A stretch of DNA of 14,097 bases from JAWLBW01 sp041687475 (GTDB taxonomy: Bacteria > J088 > JAWLBW01): assembly GCA_041687475.1 (NCBI GenBank), contig JAWLBW010000103.1:1-14097 (forward strand), given 5' to 3'. Positions 1-7,629 of the stretch are shown here, piece by piece. The position numbers and the translations under genes are program-made. The notes under the pieces are model-generated. The model was not told where the DNA came from and did no database searches. It saw only the letters and a program-made list of their open reading frames with translations. Each line of letters begins with the position of its first letter. Positions within the stretch are counted from its first letter, which is position 1.

Positions 1-558
1 CCGAGCGACCAGGCGCTCACCCCCGATACCCTGTGCCGCACGCTGGCGGTACTTTCGCCCGAGAACGCCATCGTCGTGAACGAAGCGACCACCACCGGGT
101 TAACGTGGAATGCGGTGCACGCCTGGAACGCGGCGCCGCACAGCATGCTCTTCAGTACGGGCGGCGCAATCGGCCAGGGTCTGCCCAATGCGCTCGGCGC
201 CGCCATCGCCTGCCCCGATCGGCACGTCATCGCCTTCCAGGCCGACGGCAGCGGTCTGTACACGGTACAGGCCCTCTGGTCGATGGTACGCGAGAACGTG
301 AACGTGACCGTGGTGGTCTGCGCGAACCGCCGCTACCGTATTCTGCAGACCGAACTTACCCGCCTCGGTGTCGCCGAGCCCGGCCCCAAGGCACAGGCCC
401 TTACCGATCTCACGCGACCGGTCATCGACTGGGTGTCGCTGGCGAAGGGGTTCGGCATGCCGGCCTGCAGCGTGCATACCGACCGCGCGTTCGCCGACGC
501 GCTGTCACGGGCGTGCGCCGAACCCGGGCCAAGCCTGATTGAGGCCGTACTTGCATGA
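1..558 (+). CDS. Thiamine diphosphate enzyme, acetolactate synthase-like, C-terminal part (5' end outside window)
   Basis: The reading frame is open from base 1 and ends at TGA 556-558, leaving about 185 residues. This is the C-terminal ThDP-binding domain of the acetolactate synthase / benzoylformate decarboxylase superfamily, which carries out carbanion chemistry on 2-oxo acids in the cytoplasm. The glycine-rich segment GGAIGQGLPNALGAAIA is followed by the cofactor motif ADGSGLYTVQALW and, about 25 residues later, ANRRY, matching the family pattern GDG-N(24-27)-N. The first glycine of GDG is alanine here, a variant I associate with the shorter IlvB/IlvX-like 'acetolactate synthase large subunit' paralogues. 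The LQTEL segment after ANRRY fits that group too. The substrate cannot be set because the N-terminal and middle domains are missing. No regulatory subunit gene follows, which argues against a normal biosynthetic IlvB. Confidence 0.85.
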   Translation, partial: PSDQALTPDTLCRTLAVLSPENAIVVNEATTTGLTWNAVHAWNAAPHSMLFSTGGAIGQGLPNALGAAIACPDRHVIAFQADGSGLYTVQALWSMVRENVNVTVVVCANRRYRILQTELTRLGVAEPGPKAQALTDLTRPVIDWVSLAKGFGMPACSVHTDRAFADALSRACAEPGPSLIEAVLA

Positions 559-608
559 GAAGCGAAGAAGGCGCCGGTGTGCGGGCTCTGTGCCGATCGC
601 ATAGCCCT

Positions 609-651
609 GATGAAACCGCTCGCTCGGACGAACTTCGAGTGATGTGATTCA
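609..651 (+). repeat. 43-bp dispersed repeat, copy 1
   Basis: This stretch matches 4201-4244 in the same orientation. The first 20 bases, gatgaaaccgctcgctcgga, are identical. The last part (gagtgatRtgattca) differs by one base, with variable bases between. Both copies hold a short inverted repeat (CTCG...CGAG). Copy 2 lies directly before the cyclase start and contains an extended -10; in copy 1 that element reads TGTGAT and no start codon follows. It may be a dead promoter copy or one member of a genome-wide intergenic repeat. Confidence 0.7.
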
Positions 652-686
652 CTGTCGCCATTTCCAGTCCCTGATGCTTGTCAGAC

Positions 687-758
687 TCACGCCTGCTCGA
701 CGGCCAGCATTCCGGCCTCCTGCAGCAGATGTTCATCCGGACGGATAGTCGTGCGCAT
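687..758 (-). pseudogene. vapB: VapB-type antitoxin relic (N-terminal 23 codons only)
   Basis: On the reverse strand an ATG at 758 opens MRTTIRPDEHLLQEAGMLAV, which closely resembles the N-terminal DNA-binding start of VapB-family antitoxins (typically MRTTIRLDDxLLxEAKxLA). The frame stops at TGA 687-689 after 23 residues, whereas VapB proteins usually have about 60-90. I found no continuation in the other two frames and no VapC PIN-domain gene next to it. A purine-rich GGATGAGGG lies just before the ATG. I read it as a decayed antitoxin gene. It is short enough that the similarity rests on about 20 residues. Confidence 0.5.
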
Positions 759-837
759 GCCCTCATCCTAATCTGCTTTTCCGTAGCTTCATGCGTGTTC
801 ATAAGAGGCGGTGTTGTCGCGCCGCCTCGGTGAGCCG

Positions 838-875
838 AAAAAAAAAGCGCTCCTCGTCACACCGACGGAGAGCGC
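838..875 (-). terminator. Intrinsic terminator of the RCC1 lipoprotein gene
   Basis: On the reverse strand, 25 bases past the TAA stop, GCGCTC pairs with GAGCGC and an inner CGTC pairs with GACG around a GGTGT loop, with a two-base internal mismatch. Nine T residues follow directly (A run 838-846 on the plus strand). This is a standard Rho-independent terminator and fits the end of the gene at 901-3453. Confidence 0.8.
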
Positions 876-900
876 GTTGCTTTACAGGAGATGCGAAACG

Positions 901-3453
901 TTACGGCACGGTCAGCAGAGACGGCGTCAGTTGCGGATTGTTCGCCTCAGGGTCGCCCACCTGCCCGTTGTTATTGTTTCCCCACCCGTACAGGTCGGCA
1001 TCTACCCCCCTCGCCCCCACGGCGGCCGAACTGCCGATGGAAACGGCTCGCCAATCGGTGGCGCTGCCGACCTTGGCCGGCGTCGTCTCGGGGCTGGTAC
1101 CCTCGATGCCCAACTGCCCGTAGTCGTTTTTGCCCCAGCAGAAAAGCTCACGAGCGGCATTCACCGCGCAGGTCTGGTTGTAACCGGCTTCGACGCGCAT
1201 CCAGTCACTGCTGCTTCCGACCCGGGTCGGGCCGTCGACGGTGTCACCCAGACCGGTGCCCGTCTGGCCATCGCGGTTGTCGCCCCAGCAGTACAGCTCG
1301 CCAGCGGCCCTCAGCCCACACGTGTGATTGCCGCCCGTCGAAATCTGTACCCAGTCGGCATCCACGCCGATCTGTACGGGAATATTCGAAGCATCGGCAA
1401 CGCCCAACTGCAGGTAGTCGTTGGCGCCCCAGCAGTACAGCGCCGCCCCCGATTCGTCGCCGGTCTTCAGCGCGCAGCTATGGTTTTCGCCGGCGGCCAC
1501 CGAGGCCCAGTCATCGGCCGAACCTACCTGCGCGGGAGTCTGCACCGACGTGCCCGAACCGGTGCCCGTCTTGCCCGAGGCGTCGCTGCCCCAGCACCAC
1601 AGCGTGCCGTCGGTGCGCACGGCGCAGGTGTGGGCGCTGTAGGACTCGCCCGCCGCGACCTGGGCCCAGACGGCCTCGCCGATCTTCACGGGTGCCGGCT
1701 GTTGCGTGGTGTTCCCATTGCCGAGCTGGTAGGTGTAGTTGTGGCCCCAGCACCAGAGTTCGTCGGAAGCGTTGATCGCGCAGGAGTAGAGCATGCCGGT
1801 GGTGACCTGCCGCCAATTCGTGGCCTCGCCGATGGCCAGCGGAATGTCTCCGGCCGACGGGTCGCCCAGTTGGCCTTCGACGTTCCGTCCCCAGCAGTAC
1901 AGGGTGCCGTCGAGCACGGCGCAACTGTGCGTGCCGCCGGCGGCCAGACTTACTTCGACCGGCGTGGGCAACTGCACCTGCCAGCCGAGGTAGGCCGGCG
2001 TCGCATCGGTGTTGCCCAGCGCATCGGAGGCCCGCACCCAGAGGTACTGGTCACCGTCGATTGTGTGGTCGACCGTGAGCGGGCTCGTGCAGTTCGTGAA
2101 CACGTCGGTGTTGAATGCGCATTCGAACGTGCAGGTCTCGATTTCGCCACTGCAAGAGAACGAAACCGTCGCCTGCTCCGTGGTCAGCACCTCGGAAAAG
2201 CTCGTTCCGATATGGGTCTCGGGCGGCGTTTGGTCAATCGCCCAAGAAAACGAGGCGGGGCTGGGGTCGGCCACCCCATACGTGGAAACCGCGCGCACAA
2301 CGAAGGTATGGCCGCCATCACTCAGCCCGGTGTACGTCTTGGGGCTCGTGCAGGCGGCGAAGCTGCCGGCGTCGAGCTTGCACTCGTAGGTGCAGACGGT
2401 TTCCGAACAGCTAAAGGTGAAGGTTGCATCGACATCGGTCGTCGAGGTTGCCGGCGTCGTATCAATTGTCGTATCGATGGTCACCAGGTCGGCCCCCGAG
2501 CAGCTCTCGTCGATACCGTTGTTGGCGATATCGGGCGCGCCCGGGTTAATCGAGGCATCGCGGTCGTTGCAGTCGACGGCTCGTGTATAACCGTCTCCGT
2601 CGACGTCGTCATCGCATTGATCGCCGATGCCATCGCCGTCGAGATCTTCCTGCCCGGGGTTGTACACGTTCGGGCAGTTGTCTTCTTCATTGGGAATGCC
2701 GTCTTTGTCGTAGTCGGGATCGACCGGCCGGCTGAACTCATAGGCCTGCGTGACGCCGTCTGCATCGGTGACCGTGTAGGCGGCATTGGCGCCTTCAACA
2801 CCTATGCTTGCCTTCTTACTAAATGAAATTGTATCCGACAGGTCTTCCTTTGCAATTTCACGCGAGACGAAATCCTCAATGCGAGTCTTATCCTGAGTTG
2901 AACCATTTTGAACTTCAACGCTAAGCGTGCTGTAATTTCCTTCCAGTTGGAATTGCTGGCCGCCATTCAGGGAAATCTCACCGTGACCGTGGAATATCAA
3001 AAACGCGGTGCTAACAGTACTACCCCAGCTGGCCTTCGAGTAGGCAAGACGAAGCTCAAATTCACCGGTGGCCGTAACCCCCCAGGCGTAGCCGTCGAAA
3101 TAGATAGCGCCGCCTTCAAAGTTGATGCCCGCATTCGTATCGAACGCACTGGCCGGATGCTTGGGCATCGTCTCCCCATCCAGCTCAATCACGACACTGA
3201 TCGCATGGGGTAAATCAGCCGTCTTTCCCAGCGGGCGAAAGGCGGGCGCGGCCCCGAGTTGCTGCTGCATTTCGGTGGCCAACGAATTGCGCAGCAGGTC
3301 GAACGAGGGAAACAGGGCCTCGTTCGAGAAGGCTACGAAGGCCTCATCGTCGAGTTCGAGCGACGGCGGCTCGGTGGCCGCCGGGGTTTCAGGGTCACCG
3401 GCGCAGGCGGCCAGCATGGCGGCCAGAATCATCCAATACAGCTTGCGGGACAT
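901..3453 (-). CDS. Modular surface lipoprotein: TSP3/MopE-like region, two Ig-like repeats, seven RCC1 repeats
   Basis: An 850-residue exported protein. Residues 1-17 form a lipoprotein signal with lipobox LAAC (Cys17 lipidated). The +2 residue is Ala, not Asp, which favours the outer membrane. Residues 20-240 are a region I do not recognise. Residues about 246-285 carry thrombospondin type 3 calcium motifs (DPDYDKDGIPNEEDNCP, DLDGDGIGDQCDDD), followed by a MopE-like metal-binding stretch (DCNDRDASINPGAPD...GIDESC). Two Ig-like repeats at about 325-495 share a YECKLDAGSFAACTSP-type cysteine core. From about 500 there are seven RCC1 repeats of about 50 residues, enough for a closed seven-bladed propeller. 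Repeats 1-6 each hold a TCA...CWG cysteine pair; repeat 7 has lost both cysteines. SD CTCCTC (3461-3466 on plus; GAGGAG on the coding strand) sits 7 bases from the ATG. The ligand is unknown; adhesion or binding at the cell surface is an inference. Confidence 0.9.
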   Translation of the reverse strand: MSRKLYWMILAAMLAACAGDPETPAATEPPSLELDDEAFVAFSNEALFPSFDLLRNSLATEMQQQLGAAPAFRPLGKTADLPHAISVVIELDGETMPKHPASAFDTNAGINFEGGAIYFDGYAWGVTATGEFELRLAYSKASWGSTVSTAFLIFHGHGEISLNGGQQFQLEGNYSTLSVEVQNGSTQDKTRIEDFVSREIAKEDLSDTISFSKKASIGVEGANAAYTVTDADGVTQAYEFSRPVDPDYDKDGIPNEEDNCPNVYNPGQEDLDGDGIGDQCDDDVDGDGYTRAVDCNDRDASINPGAPDIANNGIDESCSGADLVTIDTTIDTTPATSTTDVDATFTFSCSETVCTYECKLDAGSFAACTSPKTYTGLSDGGHTFVVRAVSTYGVADPSPASFSWAIDQTPPETHIGTSFSEVLTTEQATVSFSCSGEIETCTFECAFNTDVFTNCTSPLTVDHTIDGDQYLWVRASDALGNTDATPAYLGWQVQLPTPVEVSLAAGGTHSCAVLDGTLYCWGRNVEGQLGDPSAGDIPLAIGEATNWRQVTTGMLYSCAINASDELWCWGHNYTYQLGNGNTTQQPAPVKIGEAVWAQVAAGESYSAHTCAVRTDGTLWCWGSDASGKTGTGSGTSVQTPAQVGSADDWASVAAGENHSCALKTGDESGAALYCWGANDYLQLGVADASNIPVQIGVDADWVQISTGGNHTCGLRAAGELYCWGDNRDGQTGTGLGDTVDGPTRVGSSSDWMRVEAGYNQTCAVNAARELFCWGKNDYGQLGIEGTSPETTPAKVGSATDWRAVSIGSSAAVGARGVDADLYGWGNNNNGQVGDPEANNPQLTPSLLTVP

Positions 3454-3509
3454 GAGCAGACTCCTCTTTGTCGTTCACCCCCTGGTTCCGCAGAAGGGGA
3501 AGGTCTTTT

Positions 3510-3538
3510 ATAATACAGGGATGCCACCCGCTTGCCAG
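3510..3538 (-). promoter_or_regulatory. Candidate sigma70-type promoter for the RCC1 lipoprotein
   Basis: Read on the reverse strand, CTGGCA (3533-3538) and TATTAT (3510-3515) are 17 bases apart, in good -35/-10 geometry. They lie about 57 bases before the ATG, which would give a 5' UTR of about 50 bases containing the GAGGAG ribosome site. The -35 match is only 4 of 6. Confidence 0.4.
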
Positions 3539-3674
3539 TAAGCAAATCATTACAAGGCTACGCTGTTGCGGCCCGCACACGGACAGTGGACGTGCAGCTG
3601 CCAGGATACACCCATGCCATTGAACCTAATCCCGGTGAGTCAGGGTTGAACCAAATCTCTCAGTGAGGCAACAG

Positions 3675-4127
3675 ATGAGCAGCGAGGCTTCCGACAGCAC
3701 GTTGAAAATCATCAGGGAAGTCTTCATGGCTTTCGATGCACATGACCTGGACCGCTTCCGTGCCCTTCTTTCCCCAGAGGCGGTCATGCAGGATGCATCG
3801 GGCCAGATAGTCCAGGGACCCGATCAAATCGTCGCGGGTGTAAGCGTCATGCTTGAGGCCTTTCCCGACTTACGCGTCACCATCACAAACGCCTTTGCCA
3901 ATGGCGAACATGGCGTCGTCGAGGTCATGCGTCAGGGTATTCACACGGGGCCTCTCAGATTGCCCGACCGCGAGGTTCCGCCCACGGGTAGAAGTCTCAG
4001 GCTGCCCGAGAGTGCGGTCTTTGAGGTTCGCGACGGCAGAATTGCGGCGATGCGAGTCTACACCGATCAGCTTACCGGTATGATGCAGCTCGGCCTGCTC
4101 GCCCCCGAGGGTGGCACGGCCCGATAA
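3675..4127 (+). CDS. SnoaL-like / NTF2-fold ester cyclase family protein
   Basis: A 150-residue soluble protein with the layout of the SnoaL-like polyketide cyclase family (NTF2-like fold). An N-terminal helix pair (IREVFMAFDAHDLDRFRALLSP) leads to a QDASGQIVQGPDQI segment. Then comes FPDLRVTITNAFANGEHGVVEVMRQGIHTGP, the usual FPDxxxxI...V.....G.H.G pattern, and a C-terminal strand with VRDGRIAAMRVYTDQLTGMMQLG. Members bind or turn over small organic molecules; the substrate here is unknown. I start at ATG 3675 because GTGAGG (3663-3668) is well placed as its ribosome site. The GTG at 3663, four codons earlier, would overlap that site. No operon partner is evident, and the cyclase gene downstream has its own promoter-like repeat. 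Confidence 0.8.
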   Translation: MSSEASDSTLKIIREVFMAFDAHDLDRFRALLSPEAVMQDASGQIVQGPDQIVAGVSVMLEAFPDLRVTITNAFANGEHGVVEVMRQGIHTGPLRLPDREVPPTGRSLRLPESAVFEVRDGRIAAMRVYTDQLTGMMQLGLLAPEGGTAR

Positions 4128-4200
4128 CGCAAGGTCAATCAGCGTAGCCATGTGCTTCCCTGGCCGTTGTTGGGCAAGAAAGCGTAACCGGACCCGCGTC

Positions 4201-4247
4201 GATGAAACCGCTCGCTCGGAACGATCGGCGAGTGATATGATTCAGAG
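4201..4247 (+). promoter_or_regulatory. Repeat copy 2 with extended -10; probable leaderless promoter of the cyclase
   Basis: This is the second copy of the repeat at 609-651. It contains TGATATGAT (4233-4241), an extended -10 (TG-N-TATGAT, 5 of 6 matches to TATAAT). The start ATG at 4248 lies 6 bases after the hexamer, where transcription itself should begin, and there is no Shine-Dalgarno sequence. A leaderless or near-leaderless mRNA follows if the start is right. No good -35 is present, as often with extended -10 promoters. The inverted repeat CTCGC...GCGAG (4211-4230) upstream of the -10 could bind a regulator. Confidence 0.5.
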
Positions 4248-6104
4248 ATGATCGATCTGAATCTGGTGCCCCGGTGGCGCGAACAGGCCGAACGAATCGA
4301 AGCCTCTCTACTGCTCGACCATCACCCCGAAGTCTTCTGGCGCTTTCTGGCCACCAACGAGGTCATGTCGCAGCTTGCCGGCAAGCCGCTGACCACGTTC
4401 AGCCGGGTGCGTACGCCCCACGGCCTGACCCTGCTGCAGGCCAGCTTTCGCCTGCTGGGCATGAAACTGGTCGCCTACGACCTGCCTTATGAGTGGACGG
4501 GGCCTGCCGTAGGCGTCGCCGAGATGATTCACGAAAGCGGCGCCCTGCAGTTCACGCGCTTCGACTTCCGTACGTCTTTCGAGAACGGGCGCTGGCGTCT
4601 GCACTGGGACCTGCATTACGTTCCCCGTCGTGGGCTTTCCGGTCTTCTGGCCGGGCCACTCGCCCGCTACATGCACAAGGGATTTCTCGAGGCGCTGGAG
4701 CTGACCAACCAGACCATCAAGCCCGGCGAAACCATGGGGTTCGAAACGGGCGTGAAGCTCGCCGAGAAAGACGTCAGGCGCGTGGCCGACCTGGCCGCCG
4801 CCTGGGCAAATCTCATGCCCGACAGCGACGTACCCCGGCGTGTTGCCCATTTCGTACTGGCGGCTCCGAATGCGTTCGTGCGCACGATGCGCCCGTTCGT
4901 CATCGCCGACTACTACGGCCTGCCGCGCCTGGACGTGCTGCGCTTCTGCCTGCGCGCCACCAAGGCCGGTTATCTCGACATGGCGTGGGACCTTATCTGC
5001 CCCAGTTGCCGCGGGGCGACTCGACAGGCAGAATCCCTCGGCGATGTAGACGCCGACGCGCATTGCGAGAGCTGCGACGTTAACTTTGCGGTCGACTTCG
5101 ACAACCACGTCGAGGTGACCTTTCGTCCACGTCCGCAGTGGCGGGTGGTCGCCGGCGAATCGTACTGCCTGTCGAGCGCCGGAAACACCCCGCACGTGGT
5201 GGCCCAGGTCAACCTGGAACCCGGAGCGACGCGGTCGTTCACGCTTCGTCTTTCGCCCGGCGAATACCGGATGCGCGCCTTCTACACGCCCGGCGAGCGC
5301 CGCATTGTCTGTGAAGAAGGAGCTTCTGCCGGCGAGGCTTCCATCGAGGTTGGCGAGGGCGTGCACGGCGATCTTCTGCGTACGGGCGGCGAGCTTCGGC
5401 TTACGCTGCACAATGCCTCGACGCTCTGGCGCACCGTGAAAGTCGAGCATCTGGCCTTTCGCGATCAGGCGGCGACGGCACGGCAGGTTACGTCGCTGCA
5501 GGAGTTCCGCAACCTGTTCGGCGCCGAAGTTCTGCGCCCCGGCGTGCAGCTCGGCGTCTCAAATCTGGTGCTGCTGTTCAGCGACCTCAAGGACTCGACG
5601 GCATTGTACGAGTCGCGCGGCGATGCCTCGGCGTTTTCGCTGGTGCACGACCACTTCGAGATTCTGCGCGATGTCATCGACCGTCACGGTGGGGGTATCG
5701 TCAAGACCATCGGCGATGCGGTTATGGCGGTTTTCGAACAGCCTGCCGCGGCCTGCGAGGCATCGCTCGAAATTCTCGACGCCTTTGCAAAGTGGAACCG
5801 CACGCACCCCGACCGTCCGATCGTGATCAAGCTCGGCCTGCACCGCGGCCCCTGCATCGCGCTGAACCTCAATGACCGGCTCGACTACTTCGGCTCGACG
5901 GTAAACAAGGCCGCACGGGTGCAGGGAACCAGCCAGGGGGGCGATCTGGTGGTTTCCGATGCCATCTACGATGCCGCCGACGCGCAGTCGGTGCTCGCCC
6001 GAACGCAGATCACGCCCATGGAAGCACAGCTCAAGGGCATCGGCGGAAAGAGCCTGCTGTATCGCTGCATTCCCGCAGCCGAGACCGAGCCTGCGGGCCT
6101 TTGA
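4248..6104 (+). CDS. Class III adenylate cyclase with N-terminal SRPBCC-like and DUF5939-type regions
   Basis: A 618-residue protein predicted to convert ATP to cAMP. The catalytic domain (about 435-600) is complete. Metal aspartates are D446 (FSDLKDS) and D490 (KTIGDAVMAVF), 44 apart as in mammalian adenylate cyclases. Adenine-selecting K486 and D546 and transition-state N553 and R557 (FGSTVNKAAR) are all present, which favours ATP over GTP. Residues about 15-155 look like an SRPBCC/START-type lipid- or ligand-binding domain. Residues 165-400 resemble the DUF5939 region of cyclases and include a CPSC...CESC zinc-ribbon-like pair (251-276) and a beta-rich part. I see no transmembrane segment, so it is likely cytosolic, with cyclase output set by ligand binding at the N-terminus (inference). 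Confidence 0.92.
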   Translation: MIDLNLVPRWREQAERIEASLLLDHHPEVFWRFLATNEVMSQLAGKPLTTFSRVRTPHGLTLLQASFRLLGMKLVAYDLPYEWTGPAVGVAEMIHESGALQFTRFDFRTSFENGRWRLHWDLHYVPRRGLSGLLAGPLARYMHKGFLEALELTNQTIKPGETMGFETGVKLAEKDVRRVADLAAAWANLMPDSDVPRRVAHFVLAAPNAFVRTMRPFVIADYYGLPRLDVLRFCLRATKAGYLDMAWDLICPSCRGATRQAESLGDVDADAHCESCDVNFAVDFDNHVEVTFRPRPQWRVVAGESYCLSSAGNTPHVVAQVNLEPGATRSFTLRLSPGEYRMRAFYTPGERRIVCEEGASAGEASIEVGEGVHGDLLRTGGELRLTLHNASTLWRTVKVEHLAFRDQAATARQVTSLQEFRNLFGAEVLRPGVQLGVSNLVLLFSDLKDSTALYESRGDASAFSLVHDHFEILRDVIDRHGGGIVKTIGDAVMAVFEQPAAACEASLEILDAFAKWNRTHPDRPIVIKLGLHRGPCIALNLNDRLDYFGSTVNKAARVQGTSQGGDLVVSDAIYDAADAQSVLARTQITPMEAQLKGIGGKSLLYRCIPAAETEPAGL

Positions 6105-6273
6105 CGCGAACAACCGGCCGAGTGCCGCTCGGGCAGCAACTGGGCCGCCCTTCAGCACGCCGCCCGCACCGTGAAGCGTGACGCTGATTTCGCCGTCCAG
6201 GAGTCAGCCGAAGGATTCCTCGATGCTGGGCGAGCGCAGCGTAGCCGGTCTCGTTGCCTGCTTCTGCCGAACC

Positions 6274-7359
6274 TTACGGAAGCACCAGGCCGGTCGCATC
6301 GATGGGCGTGGTCGCTCCCGAGTTCACCGTGAAGCTGGCGTTAACACCCGGCCAGATCCATGTTCCGTCGGAACCGTTAACTGAGTTTTTGAGAGCACCG
6401 TATTCGAAGATTCGGGTCGAGGCGTTACTTACCCAGACCGTCACTCCCCAGAGGTGGTCACCGGCGGTGGCTCCGAGGGGCTCGTGCCCGCCTTCATCCC
6501 ACGGACCGTCGTCATGCACCATAACGAAGGGGCCGCTCCAGGCGCCGTCGAAGGTCAATATCCGACTTGCGGGGTCGTAACTGAATGAACCTTTCCACGC
6601 CAGTCCGTCGCTCTCGGTATACGTTTTGCTCGCGGTGTCGTCGATGGTGAAGTTGACGGCGACATGGTCGGCCGGAGGGCCGACCGGGGCCGTGGCCGTT
6701 ACGGTTACGGAATCGGGCGCGCTGTTTACCTTGCCGTCGTTGACGATGAGCCGTATCGCATAGGTGCCGCCGACATCCGGAACAAAGCTGGGATGGGCAG
6801 ATGAAGCATCGGTCAGGGCCGCGCTGCTTTCCGTCGGCGCCGAGGTAATGGCCCATGAATAGGAAAGGGTGTCGCCGTCGGCATCACTGCTTGCCGTACC
6901 GTCGAGAACCACCCGGGTACCGGTCGTCACGGCCTGGTGAATACCGGCTTCGGCAACCGGGGCGGCATTGTCGAGCGGCGGTGTTCGAGCCTCAACCGTG
7001 ACGGTGTCGGGCGGGCTGTCTACCGTGCCGTCGTTGACCACGAGACGTATGGTGTAGAAGCCTTCCTTGTCGGGCACAAAGGTGGGGCTCGCCGTGTTTC
7101 CGTCGAACACCGCGGCCCAGCTTCCCGGGGGCCCCTCGGCAATGACCCAGGAATAAGTTATGGGGTCGCCGTCGGGATCGCTGCTTTGGCTGCCGTCGAG
7201 CGTCACCTCGCTGTTCGTCGCGACCACCTGGTCGCTTCCGGCATCGGCAACCGGCGGCTCGTTGGCATCGAGCGACGACGACGGAGAAGGAGTGTTCTCG
7301 CCGCAAGCAATCAGAAATGTCAGCCCCAGGCCGAGCGAAAGGAAACCCGAAAAACGCAT
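6274..7359 (-). CDS. PKD-domain lipoprotein
   Basis: A 361-residue exported protein. MRFSGFLSLGLGLTFLIAC is a lipoprotein signal with lipobox LIAC (Cys19), followed by a Ser/Pro-rich linker. Two PKD domains follow at about 31-125 and 131-225, each with the PPVADAG / APVAEAG opening and a DGSQSSDPDGDPITYSW-type core. The last about 130 residues (from DHVAVNFTIDD) form a beta-rich domain with many Trp and Gly (DGAWSGPFVMVHDDGPW, DGTWIWPGVNASF) that could bind carbohydrate, though I cannot assign its family. The GTG at 7368 is in frame, but ATG 7359 is preferred because GGTGAG sits about 6 bases before it. The gene is monocistronic. It shares secretion and low-complexity modular style, but no domain, with the RCC1 lipoprotein. 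Confidence 0.85.
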   Translation of the reverse strand: MRFSGFLSLGLGLTFLIACGENTPSPSSSLDANEPPVADAGSDQVVATNSEVTLDGSQSSDPDGDPITYSWVIAEGPPGSWAAVFDGNTASPTFVPDKEGFYTIRLVVNDGTVDSPPDTVTVEARTPPLDNAAPVAEAGIHQAVTTGTRVVLDGTASSDADGDTLSYSWAITSAPTESSAALTDASSAHPSFVPDVGGTYAIRLIVNDGKVNSAPDSVTVTATAPVGPPADHVAVNFTIDDTASKTYTESDGLAWKGSFSYDPASRILTFDGAWSGPFVMVHDDGPWDEGGHEPLGATAGDHLWGVTVWVSNASTRIFEYGALKNSVNGSDGTWIWPGVNASFTVNSGATTPIDATGLVLP

Positions 7360-7390
7360 GATGCTCACCGCCTTTGGTGTGTTCCCGTGT

Positions 7391-7396
7391 ATTGTA
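7391..7396 (-). promoter_or_regulatory. Candidate -10 element of the PKD lipoprotein gene
   Basis: TACAAT on the reverse strand (5 of 6 to consensus) lies 31 bases before the ATG at 7359. No convincing -35 is seen 16-18 bases upstream, so the call is tentative. Confidence 0.3.
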
Positions 7397-7629
7397 GCGG
7401 TCTAAGGAGGGAAACGCAGGCAGGTTGCTTACTTTGAGATACACCCCGACAGCGCTTTCGTCTTACCAACGGGTAGACCGCGAACGGCGACTGAGCAACG
7501 TCGGACGTTTTCTCCCCAAGCCTGCCGGAAAAGAATACGGACATCGGGTGTATTATTCGACTGAAGAAGCATTGGGAGACACCGCTGGCGTCAGCCGATG
7601 ATTTCGGTGAGACCTTCCAACACCCGTTG

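Noticed and set aside
811..2826. 671-residue open frame antisense to the RCC1 lipoprotein
   Set aside because: It mirrors the codon structure of a well-supported gene, shows no domain of its own and runs through the terminator at its start.
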